Source of the DNA: Gammaproteobacteria bacterium
GTDB lineage: Bacteria > Pseudomonadota > Gammaproteobacteria > Pseudomonadales > Litorivicinaceae
Assembly: GCA_002717305.1 (NCBI GenBank)
Contig: PBDH01000035.1
Location: 1-16,821, forward strand
Reading direction: 5' to 3'
Length of the DNA: 16,821 nucleotides
Positions 6,488 to 12,976 of the stretch are shown here, one piece after another. The stretch's first letter is position 1. Every line of letters starts with the position of its first letter. The notes beneath the pieces were generated by a model, which had not been told where the DNA came from, ran no database searches, and saw only the letters and a list, made by a program, of their open reading frames with translations. Both the position numbers and the translations under genes were made by a program.

Positions 6488-7213
6488 TCAGAATAATGCT
6501 CTCAAGCTCTTCACGATTTCAATCGATTCTTGATTATCACCATGCACACACAAGGCATCCACAGGAATCTTGATTCTCGAGCCGTCACTCGAGACGATTT
6601 GCTGTTGGCTAATAATCTGTTCCGCCTGATCCATGATTTGCTGAGGATCGTGATAGACTGAGGCCTCAATGTCGCGGGATTGCAATCGCCCGTCAGGGGT
6701 ATACCGGCGATCAGCAAATGCCTCAAACAAAAGCGACACACCTAATCGGTCAGCAAGCTTTAAGTGCGTCTGATGCTCCGCCGTACCAAGAATCATCAAC
6801 GGTATATTAAACTGCGAGCGAGCTACCGCCGTCATCAATTCCGCCATCAACTCCAGATCATCCATCATGCGGTTGTATAGTGCACCATGAGGTTTGACGT
6901 AATCTATTGTGACTCCTTCGGCGGAGGCGATGGTTGCCAAAGCTCCTATTTGCGCGAGCATGTGCAACGCCGCCTCAGAATGAGCCAACGGCAAGGGACG
7001 ACGACCAAAACCCGCGATGTCTGGATAACTCGGGTGTGCACCGACCGAAACACCATATTGTTTCGCTAGGCGCACGGTTTGTCGCATGGTCAGGGGATCG
7101 GACGCATGACCACCGCACGCCACATTTGCCATGTCAATATGCGGCATTAAGGTTGCGTCATCGCCCATCGACCAGACACCGAAACCCTCACCAACATCAG
7201 CATTCAACTTCAT
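6488..7213 (-). CDS. pxpA: 5-oxoprolinase subunit A (LamB/YcsF family)
   Basis: A 241-residue protein of the LamB/YcsF family with all the usual blocks: KLNADVGEGFG (2-12), ANVACGGHASDP (29-40), VGAHPSYPDIAGFGRR (57-72), DYVKPHGALYN (104-114), AFADRRYTPDGRLQSR (165-180) and CVHGDN (222-227). PxpA works with PxpB and PxpC to hydrolyse 5-oxoproline (pyroglutamate) to glutamate using ATP, clearing a damage product formed spontaneously from glutamine and glutamate. It is the last gene of the pxpB-pxpC-pxpA order, 24 bp after pxpC. The ATG is preceded by a GGGAACGAAA stretch as a modest ribosome binding site. Confidence 0.92.
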   Translation of the reverse strand: MKLNADVGEGFGVWSMGDDATLMPHIDMANVACGGHASDPLTMRQTVRLAKQYGVSVGAHPSYPDIAGFGRRPLPLAHSEAALHMLAQIGALATIASAEGVTIDYVKPHGALYNRMMDDLELMAELMTAVARSQFNIPLMILGTAEHQTHLKLADRLGVSLLFEAFADRRYTPDGRLQSRDIEASVYHDPQQIMDQAEQIISQQQIVSSDGSRIKIPVDALCVHGDNQESIEIVKSLRALF

Positions 7214-7237
7214 TTTCGTTCCCGCAGTTAATGGACA

Positions 7238-8158
7238 CTACCGAAAGTCACCAAAAAATTTCTGACACCTCACAAAATCAACTCTCGCTTCATCTAGAGA
7301 AACTGCCCGAAAGGACACTTGCTGCCCGGACCTGCGTTGAGCAAGTTGCCCCAGCGACCTCCGTGTTACTGTACCAAGTAAAGGATAACCCCCCAGAGAC
7401 TGATGGTCGCGCATCAACACAATCGGCTGTCCCGAAGGAGTTATTTGCACCCCACCAAGTGGTATCGGAACAGAATAACGCGGACTGCTGGCGTTGATAA
7501 TCGATTGCCCATGAAGCCTGTACCCCATGCGACTTTGTTCCTGTGATACTTTGTAACTTTGATGCAGAAACTGATCAAATGCAGCGGACTCAAAATTATC
7601 TGTTACCCGGAAGATAATCTCACAAACTAAAGGGTTCGAATAAGACTCGAGATACCGTCTTGGCATCAGCTGCGCAGCCATCAACTTTGTTTTTTGGTAA
7701 ATTAATGCATCACCACTCGATAATGATGCTCCTGTCTGATGCAATCCTCCCAGCAGGTCGCGCTGACAAGTCGCAACACTCCCTAAAATGGGGTGAACCT
7801 CAAATCCAGCATCAACCGCCAGATAGGTAAACAATCCGCTATCTAATTGCCCAATGCGGAGCTCAGACCCCGCTGGGGCCGGGTAAGCCCCGGGGCCCGC
7901 TAACGGATAACCGTTTAGTGAGATTTCACCCCACGCGCCTGTGATTGCGAAATTTACGTCTTCAACAAATTCAGCGACAAACCCACCAAAACCAATCTCG
8001 ATCATCGGACAAGTGACGGGGTTCCGGAGCAGGTGGTTCGCCCAACACGCAGCGATACTATCCATCGGACCAGCATGGGCGACGCCTTGGCTCGCGAAAC
8101 CAAAACGCCCAAGGTCCTGAATCGTATGCATCTGATTCGCCAGTTTAATGTGGAGCAT
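7238..8158 (-). CDS. pxpC: 5-oxoprolinase subunit C (biotin-dependent carboxyltransferase-like)
   Basis: A 306-residue protein of the KipA/PxpC family. Landmarks are TIQDLGRFGFASQGVAHAGP (12-31), MDSIAACWANHLL (32-44), the IEIGFGG block (54-60), and GGVQITPSGQPIVLMRDHQ (235-253) followed by SLGGYPLLG. It pairs with PxpB as the part of 5-oxoprolinase that resembles the AHS1/AHS2 domains of urea amidolyase. The frame is open 27 codons further upstream, but the ATG at 8158 is preceded by GAGGAG at four bases, gives the normal family length and starts where homology begins. It overlaps the end of pxpB by 14 bp, implying translational coupling. Confidence 0.92.
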   Translation of the reverse strand: MLHIKLANQMHTIQDLGRFGFASQGVAHAGPMDSIAACWANHLLRNPVTCPMIEIGFGGFVAEFVEDVNFAITGAWGEISLNGYPLAGPGAYPAPAGSELRIGQLDSGLFTYLAVDAGFEVHPILGSVATCQRDLLGGLHQTGASLSSGDALIYQKTKLMAAQLMPRRYLESYSNPLVCEIIFRVTDNFESAAFDQFLHQSYKVSQEQSRMGYRLHGQSIINASSPRYSVPIPLGGVQITPSGQPIVLMRDHQSLGGYPLLGTVTRRSLGQLAQRRSGQQVSFRAVSLDEARVDFVRCQKFFGDFR

Positions 8159-8864
8159 TAGTCTCCTCAATCTGGCTAAACTCATCGATAGAAATAGATT
8201 TAAACCGAACGGACATTCCAATAGACAACTTGGCATCAATCGATTGCCCGCTCAACGACACTATGGAACCAGGCATCCGCCCGATAATGTGCCAACCGCC
8301 AGGAGTTTCCCTCGGATAAATAACAGTCTGATTTTCAGCGATTGCGACCGATCCAGCTGGGACTCGCGTCCGCGGGATATCACGTCGCGGCAAATGAATC
8401 CTCTGGTCTGTCTCTCCAAGATAAGCAAAGCCTGGGATAAAACCTGTCGCTAGTACCCGATAATCCCGAGAGCAATGTGCATCGATAAGGTCTTCCACAG
8501 CCAGATCGATTAAGTCACTCACCGACTGCAGATCCAACCCAAAAGACGGGTCGTAGCAGACCGGGATTTCAATAGATAAATCACTTTCGTCATGAGCGGT
8601 GCACGTAGACTCGGTAAAAACATTAGCAAGGATGCCAGATATTTGTTCTATCGAGATCAGTTCGGGCCGAATGATCAGACTCAAAACGCCAAACCCGTAA
8701 CAGTAATCAGTCAACCAGTTTGGATTGTCTGACCGGACCCAATGAGTAAACTTTTTAACCTCCACAAAAGTCTGATCAGCTACTGGAGGGCCAAGGCATA
8801 TTTCAACAGTGTCTTCAGATATCCACGTGATTAAGCCTTGAAAACTTAATCCACTCATAACCAT
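8145..8864 (-). CDS. pxpB: 5-oxoprolinase subunit B (KipI/allophanate hydrolase subunit 1 family)
   Basis: A 239-residue protein of the KipI/PxpB family. The C-terminal cyclophilin-like half shows the typical GFIPGFAYLG (141-150), RTRVPAGSVAIAENQT (165-180) and YPRETPGGWHIIGR (183-196). The N-terminal half (VRSDNPNWLTDYCYGFGVLS) is more divergent than usual: the family's early arginine-rich recognition block is hard to see. It opens the pxpBCA operon. The start could be the ATG at 8864 or the one at 8858; neither has a strong ribosome binding site. It acts with PxpC and PxpA in ATP-dependent pyroglutamate hydrolysis. Confidence 0.88.
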   Translation of the reverse strand: MVMSGLSFQGLITWISEDTVEICLGPPVADQTFVEVKKFTHWVRSDNPNWLTDYCYGFGVLSLIIRPELISIEQISGILANVFTESTCTAHDESDLSIEIPVCYDPSFGLDLQSVSDLIDLAVEDLIDAHCSRDYRVLATGFIPGFAYLGETDQRIHLPRRDIPRTRVPAGSVAIAENQTVIYPRETPGGWHIIGRMPGSIVSLSGQSIDAKLSIGMSVRFKSISIDEFSQIEETNAPH

Positions 8865-9450
8865 TCACGCATGCTGACCAGCCATATTCCCCGAGCAGAC
8901 CCAAGCTTAATAAAAATCACAATACCTAAGATACCCACTCGCTACGACCAAGAAGAATAACGTCTTAATCCTTATTAGCTAATCGACGCCGTAAGACTAA
9001 GAACAAAGCCTCAAGAAAATCCTTTCTCAGAGGTTTGCTAACCTCCTTTAGCATATTCCTCTAAAACAGGAGGCCGTTGGAATAGAAACCACTTATGAAA
9101 TTATAAATGACTCTTCAATTCGCCTAGTGCGATTTTCAATGATCGTATTTATTAAGGAGCTTCTCGGACGGGATCTGACTAATCAAGAGAACCTGCAAAA
9201 AAAGACCAAATTTTCTGAGCAAAAGGGGCTCGCCTACCACCACTCGATCTGAAGCATCATTACGACCTAAAGTAAATAGAAATTTACAGATTCAGCCCAT
9301 TATAAATTTGAAGCTTAATTCCCGGCCCAGCCCAACACAGGTTATCATTTACAAAAGCAACCAATGATTGCATTATTAAATAAAAATATAGGGACTATTC
9401 TAAAAAAGTGTGGCTAAACCTTCCTTCGTTGAATCGAGAGACTTAAGAAG
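8865..9450. other. divergent intergenic region between pxpB and the cNMP-domain gene
   Basis: This 586-bp stretch should hold promoters for both neighbours. Features seen: a GAGGTT/AACCTC hairpin (9030-9045) whose right arm can alternatively pair CCTCC (9042-9046) with GGAGG (9069-9073), a possible small frame with ATA at its start (9082-9252), and the word CAACCAATGATTG (9358-9370), shared with the tetR promoter. TATTCT at 9396-9401 is a possible -10 for the gene at 9451. No tRNA and no recognisable homology were seen. Confidence 0.5.
9082..9252 (+). pseudogene. possible small ORF with ATA in the start position
   Basis: A 57-codon open frame, ending in TGA at 9250-9252, reads a protein-like sequence with mixed charge: ETTYEIINDSSIRLVRFSMI and then IKELLGRDLTNQENLQKKTK. 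A perfect AGGAGG (9068-9073) lies eight bases before the codon ATA at 9082, exactly where an ATG would be expected. This suggests a small gene that lost its start codon, one using the very rare AUA start, or a base error. The only in-frame ATG (9139) has no ribosome binding site and would give 37 residues. I recognise no family. The AGGAGG can also pair with an upstream CCTCC, so the apparent ribosome binding site could be part of a hairpin instead. Confidence 0.3.
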
Positions 9451-10251
9451 ATGATCTGTACACAAACCTTGTTTAAGGAACTTACGACATCGAAAAATTT
9501 AATAGAACGAGACTTTTCCGAGCTAGCTGACTCAACCGATCAAGACGTCGCATACGTTATCAAAGAAGGTGAGTTAATATTGCGAGATAATGATCTTCTC
9601 GATACTGGCTTAACGGCGACCCATAAAATTGGTTCCGGCGAACCGATTTGGTTCGCCGAGACGATAAGCAGGCGAGCTAAAACCTTGGGGTTCACAAATA
9701 TCGGGGATACCGCACTGCTTGAAATAAACGGGCCTGAGCTAAGGCAACATGTTAACAAGGCTGGGTTTCTGTCGAAAGAGATTATAAGGTACAGCCTTGC
9801 TAGGATTTTTGAGAGGAGTGACTCTCGTCGGAACTTTTCCTTCGAGGATGCCCTCTATGAAGAACGAAGCGAGGTAAACCAAGTTTTCTTCAATCGGGAA
9901 GAAACTATATTTAGTTGGGGTGATAATGCCGACTCGATCTATTTCATCATAGACGGGCAAGTCTCGCTAAGAACGATAAAAGATAAAAATTTCGCTGTCC
10001 TTGGCTCAGCAGACAGCTTCGGAGAATCCTCACTTATTACAAACAAACCCAGAAGTCTCAGGGCCGTAGCTGAGACCGATTGTAGACTTTTCAGAATGAG
10101 CTCTGATTGGGTTCTGCACAATTTAAACAAGGAGCATCCCATCGTTCGGCTGGCCATTCACCAGGCGCTCTCAATGAAGTCCATCCGAAATCAAATGCGC
10201 CTCATTAAAACAAACGACGGGGTTTATGTTGCGGACACCAACATCGCTTAG
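9451..10251 (+). CDS. protein with two cyclic-nucleotide-binding-type domains
   Basis: A 266-residue soluble protein. Residues about 145-225 form a recognisable cNMP-binding beta-barrel: ETIFSWGDNADSIYFIIDGQ (151-170), FGESSL (190-195) and KPRSLRAVAE (199-208), with Glu192 and Arg201 or Arg204 as possible phosphate-contacting residues. Residues about 33-102 (AYVIKEGELILRD, IGSGEPIWFAETI, TALLEI) look like a second, degenerate copy lacking the phosphate cassette. No C-terminal helix-turn-helix or catalytic domain is visible, so it is not a CRP-type regulator; it may be a sensor or scaffold protein. An AAGAAG stretch directly precedes the ATG. Its promoter carries a half-site like that of the tetR operator. 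The function is unknown. Confidence 0.75.
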   Translation: MICTQTLFKELTTSKNLIERDFSELADSTDQDVAYVIKEGELILRDNDLLDTGLTATHKIGSGEPIWFAETISRRAKTLGFTNIGDTALLEINGPELRQHVNKAGFLSKEIIRYSLARIFERSDSRRNFSFEDALYEERSEVNQVFFNREETIFSWGDNADSIYFIIDGQVSLRTIKDKNFAVLGSADSFGESSLITNKPRSLRAVAETDCRLFRMSSDWVLHNLNKEHPIVRLAIHQALSMKSIRNQMRLIKTNDGVYVADTNIA

Positions 10252-10378
10252 CTGATCAAGAGATAAGTGGAGATGATCGAGATATCTTGTGCCGAGGAAA
10301 AAGTACAAACACCCTCTCAGCCTACATTTTCAATTATTTAATTTTTTGGCTCAGGTTACGATTTAGTTTCGCCCATCA

Positions 10379-10681
10379 TCACTTTCTTTGCCACGTATTG
10401 GCTGAAAAATCGTAGACAATTGAACTTGGACAAGGTTTGGCGTGAAGTGTCACACCAATTTTTTCACCAACAGAATCATTGGTCGCTATGTAAAAGCACT
10501 TATTAAACTCCATCCCCACATCCTCTTCATGATCAAAAGCCATCGGTACGAGGACAGCTGGCGGTTCTCGCTTTGCCCATATGCCAGTTGACAAGGTTTG
10601 CGATAGTAACGAACCGTCTGTCGAACACGAAAATAGTAATAATATCGACACAGCAAGCCCGAGGCGTGACGACAAATGCAT
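10379..10681 (-). CDS. putative lipoprotein, unknown
   Basis: A 100-residue protein with an N-terminal signal (RLGLAVSILLLFSC) and a lipobox ending in Cys19 (LFSC; the Phe is atypical), so it is probably a membrane-anchored lipoprotein. The mature part contains two further cysteines (CFYIATNDS and AKPCPSS), possibly a disulfide, plus the motif WAKREPPAVLVPMAFDHEED at about residues 35-54. I recognise no family. Its ATG overlaps the stop of the membrane-protein gene upstream as TGATG, so it is the third gene of a translationally coupled operon led by the tandem-HTH gene. Confidence 0.6.
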   Translation of the reverse strand: MHLSSRLGLAVSILLLFSCSTDGSLLSQTLSTGIWAKREPPAVLVPMAFDHEEDVGMEFNKCFYIATNDSVGEKIGVTLHAKPCPSSIVYDFSANTWQRK

Positions 10682-11097
10682 CAGAGGGAATAGGCCCCTT
10701 TTACCTCAAGATACAATTGGAAAACAGGGTCTCCAAAAAATACAAGACCGAGGAAAGCAGGTACTGCCGATACTAAGAATAAGCACTGTAACTTTAGCCA
10801 TAAGGTGCCCCCGGCTTTCACCAGCGTGGGATCCTGCTGAGAAACGAAAGCCTCGTCACTTTCAAGCAACATTTGCCGTTCCTTTTCGCTCATGAAACAC
10901 AATGACATCACCACAGTACCTGCCACCAGACCACTTGGGATGCAAATTGAGTGTGCACCGGTGTCGCGACAAATTAGGTAGGTTATAGTTGCAAGCATAA
11001 CCCCTACACTAAACGGAATTATAACGTCCGCAATCAAGGGATTGTTGGTATTACCGAGGCTACCTAGTGCAGAGTTTTCATCAGTGAAGGTTGTCAT
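10681..11097 (-). CDS. three-span membrane protein, unknown
   Basis: A protein of about 138 residues with a polar N-terminus (MTTFTDENSALGSLGNTNNP), two hydrophobic spans close together (PFSVGVMLATITYLICR and IPSGLVAGTVVMSLCFM), a charged loop (SEKERQMLLESDEAFVSQQD) and a third long hydrophobic segment (KLQCLFLVSAVPAFLGLVFF). I know no family for it. A GTG at 11118 would add seven residues and lies just 4 bp after the HTH gene's stop; I prefer the ATG at 11097, but neither has a clear ribosome binding site. It lies between the tandem-HTH gene and a lipoprotein gene, which suggests an envelope function under local control. Confidence 0.6.
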   Translation of the reverse strand: MTTFTDENSALGSLGNTNNPLIADVIIPFSVGVMLATITYLICRDTGAHSICIPSGLVAGTVVMSLCFMSEKERQMLLESDEAFVSQQDPTLVKAGGTLWLKLQCLFLVSAVPAFLGLVFFGDPVFQLYLEVKGAYSL

Positions 11098-11122
11098 AAA
11101 GCAGTTACCGATAATCACTTAT

Positions 11123-11443
11123 TTAATTATTGAGTTTCATGAGTGACTGCTCAGGAATTTTTCCCGCGTCCCTCCACCGATAAATAGTATTTGGTGTTAC
11201 CTCAAAGAAATCGGCAACCGCTCTCACGGAGCCATGAGCAGAGATGACAGAATCAACTGACGCATACTGGAGTCGCTTTTGCCTAGGTAACGGCTGGCGC
11301 ATCGCCTCACTGAGAGTCGATTGCCATTTGTCGGGGATAAGGCCTGACTTCTTCCACGCTTGAACGGTTGATGGATTCAGCTGGACTACCTCGGCCACCG
11401 CCTTGATGGATCCGAAATAATTGAGTGCTTTTGAAAACCGCAT
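11123..11443 (-). CDS. tandem helix-turn-helix protein (Cro-like, duplicated)
   Basis: A 106-residue protein built from two copies of a short HTH at residues 6-40 and 66-100, offset by exactly 60 residues. Matching segments are GSIKAVAEVVQLNPSTVQAW (11-30) and GSVRAVADFFEVTPNTIYRW (71-90), each followed by a G.IP turn. The pattern GxxxAVAxxxxxxPxTxxxW resembles the small Cro/YdaS- or carph-isopro-type domains of phage and proteobacterial regulators. Two HTHs in one chain would let a monomer bind a palindromic site. GGAGG lies five bases before the ATG. It heads an operon with the membrane protein and lipoprotein, and faces the tetR-type gene across a shared promoter region, so it is likely a regulator of one or both. 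Confidence 0.75.
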   Translation of the reverse strand: MRFSKALNYFGSIKAVAEVVQLNPSTVQAWKKSGLIPDKWQSTLSEAMRQPLPRQKRLQYASVDSVISAHGSVRAVADFFEVTPNTIYRWRDAGKIPEQSLMKLNN

Positions 11444-11618
11444 TGGAACCTCCAGTCACAACATACTCAGAAATGGCGTTGTTATGAAATTACACTTCAA
11501 TACTTAAACGGGAATCGAAAATACAACCAATGATTGATTATTGTCAATCATTGATTCGATTTAGGAGTTATACTTTCGTATTCGAGAAAACAATAAGCCA
11601 TTTTAGTAATATCGAGAC
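11444..11618. promoter_or_regulatory. divergent promoter with palindromic operator (tetR-type / tandem-HTH)
   Basis: The 175-bp spacer contains a perfect inverted repeat at 11528-11553: CAATGATTGA, a 6-bp centre TTATTG, and TCAATCATTG. Size and symmetry fit a TetR-family operator. A -10-like TATACT lies at 11569-11574, 50 bases before the tetR-type ATG, in the small palindrome ATACTTTCGTAT (11570-11581). The operator sits where RNA polymerase would contact the -35 region, consistent with autorepression. The tandem-HTH protein is an alternative binder. Confidence 0.6.
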
Positions 11619-12248
11619 ATGACTAGTTCACGAATTGAACCATCGGCCCGGAACCTTCCAGTTCAAAAAAGGGCCAGAGAAAAATACGAACTGATCCTCC
11701 GAGAGACCTGTGCTCTGCTCGAAGAATCCGGTTTCGTAGGATTATCAACACGCGAGATCGCACGGCGAGCTGATTGTAATATAGCTACAATCTATCGCTA
11801 TTTCGGTGGGGTAAATGACATCGTAAAAGCGTTAGGTGAACCCTTCTTCACCGGTGTCTCTGAGTTGTTTGATCACATGTCCGCGCGATTGGCAGAGGGC
11901 GAGACTCTCGAGTCAGCTTTTGAATTTTTTATACAGGCATTTACAAGTGAACTTGCTCAGAATCAATGGGCATTACACGCAGAAGCAGGCATCCTTACTG
12001 ATAAGGAACTGATTGCCTGGAATAGCCAATTCCTGGAAAAAATTGAGAAGAGACTCACCGGAGTGCTCGCCATAGCAGGAATTGAAAGAAGCACAGCCGA
12101 GCTTGAATTAATTTCTTTTAGGTTGGTACGTCATTGGAAAACCTACATGCGGACATTAGTCGAATATGAAAATCTCGAGGAGGCGCAATGGCTGCAAAAC
12201 GATACTGTGAAGACATCCCTCGCTTTGGTCGAGGCTCCTTTAGCATAA
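11619..12248 (+). CDS. TetR/AcrR-family transcriptional regulator
   Basis: A 209-residue protein with an N-terminal TetR-type DNA-binding domain (about 18-66). It includes ILRETCALLEESGFVGLS (26-43), TREIARRADCNIATIYRYFG (44-63) as the HTH, and NDIVKALGEPF. The C-terminal ligand-binding part is all-helical, with FEFFIQAFTSELAQNQWALH and AEAGILTDKELIAWNSQFLE as its best-defined helices; the ligand is unknown. No obvious ribosome binding site precedes the ATG, although GAGA lies just upstream; homology supports the start. The divergent partner is a tandem-HTH operon and the upstream palindrome is its likely operator. A half-site of that palindrome also lies before the cNMP-domain gene, hinting at a small local regulon. 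Confidence 0.85.
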   Translation: MTSSRIEPSARNLPVQKRAREKYELILRETCALLEESGFVGLSTREIARRADCNIATIYRYFGGVNDIVKALGEPFFTGVSELFDHMSARLAEGETLESAFEFFIQAFTSELAQNQWALHAEAGILTDKELIAWNSQFLEKIEKRLTGVLAIAGIERSTAELELISFRLVRHWKTYMRTLVEYENLEEAQWLQNDTVKTSLALVEAPLA

Positions 12249-12305
12249 GCGAGCAGTATTCAGTCATTAGAGCTGAACTATACCGAACCTTCGTAAAAGA
12301 AAATC

Positions 12306-12349
12306 GGATTGAATAGTGCCAGAACCGCCTTGTCCCAGATATTCAATCC
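12306..12349. repeat. perfect 10-bp inverted repeat downstream of the tetR-type gene
   Basis: GGATTGAATA (12306-12315) and TATTCAATCC (12340-12349) are exact inverted copies separated by 24 bases. It lies 57 bp after the TetR stop. A hairpin is possible, but there is no T-tract, so it is a weak candidate terminator; a protein-binding site is equally possible. Confidence 0.5.
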
Positions 12350-12492
12350 TGAATTCTTATGCGCAAGAACCTCCGTGATGCTTGTAAGACACTAACACAC
12401 ATTCATCCTTAACACCTCAATAGTTGAACAAATAAATTTTACTGCCATACCCCGCTATCCTCGCTTGATGGGTAAAGTCGGAGATCGTGAGC

Positions 12493-12841
12493 ATGAAAAA
12501 TCCCTCTGAACTGGACGAATTTTCGGCAGATCTGACTTATGCATTCTCTGATGTTTTTAGTCTAGCTCGCGGCTTCGATTAGTCCGACCCCATACTAGAC
12601 GCATTCGCATGCGATCCGGTTATCGCTGGCTCGTTGATTTGTTTCGGCCGCACTATGGTTCGGTTAGCCGCGTTAAGGCTCAACCTAGATGCAGAGTTCC
12701 AAGCAACCGCGACTCATCGAACAAACGCTGATGCCATGAATCGCTTTGCTGACATAGAGCGATTTGAGAAATCGGTTGGAGAAATCGGTTGCAGAAATCC
12801 TAACGGTCCACCTAATGCGTTCTTGCGCTTTTAGCAGCTAA
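12493..12841 (+). pseudogene. small broken gene (amber codon plus 13-bp duplication)
   Basis: An ATG at 12493, with GGAG nine bases upstream, opens a frame reading MKNPSELDEFSADLTYAFSD and onward. It is interrupted by TAG at 12580-12582 and continues in the same frame (DPILDAFACDPVIAGSLICF, then NADAMNRFADIERFEKSV). At 12766-12791 a 13-base unit, GAGAAATCGGTTG, is exactly doubled, which shifts the frame and leads to a stop at 12832-12834. Removing one copy restores a more natural end (EKSVAEILTVHLMRS...) that stops at 12839-12841. Two independent lesions in one protein-like frame indicate a decayed gene of about 110 codons. I do not recognise the family. Confidence 0.55.
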
Positions 12842-12976
12842 GAATTCAGTTTCTGTGGACGACCTCTACTTTCGGTAATCAGGCGATCACAGAGCAAACT
12901 CTCAAATTAGGGCGACATGAGATCAAAAAAATCTCGATGGAAACAGCCCAAACCCGGCCACCAAGTAATAACACTC

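Noticed and set aside
6934..7497. Long plus-strand frame of 187 codons
   Set aside because: Antisense to pxpA and pxpC, whose conserved motifs are intact; its Arg/His/Pro/Gln-rich product is typical of a shadow frame.
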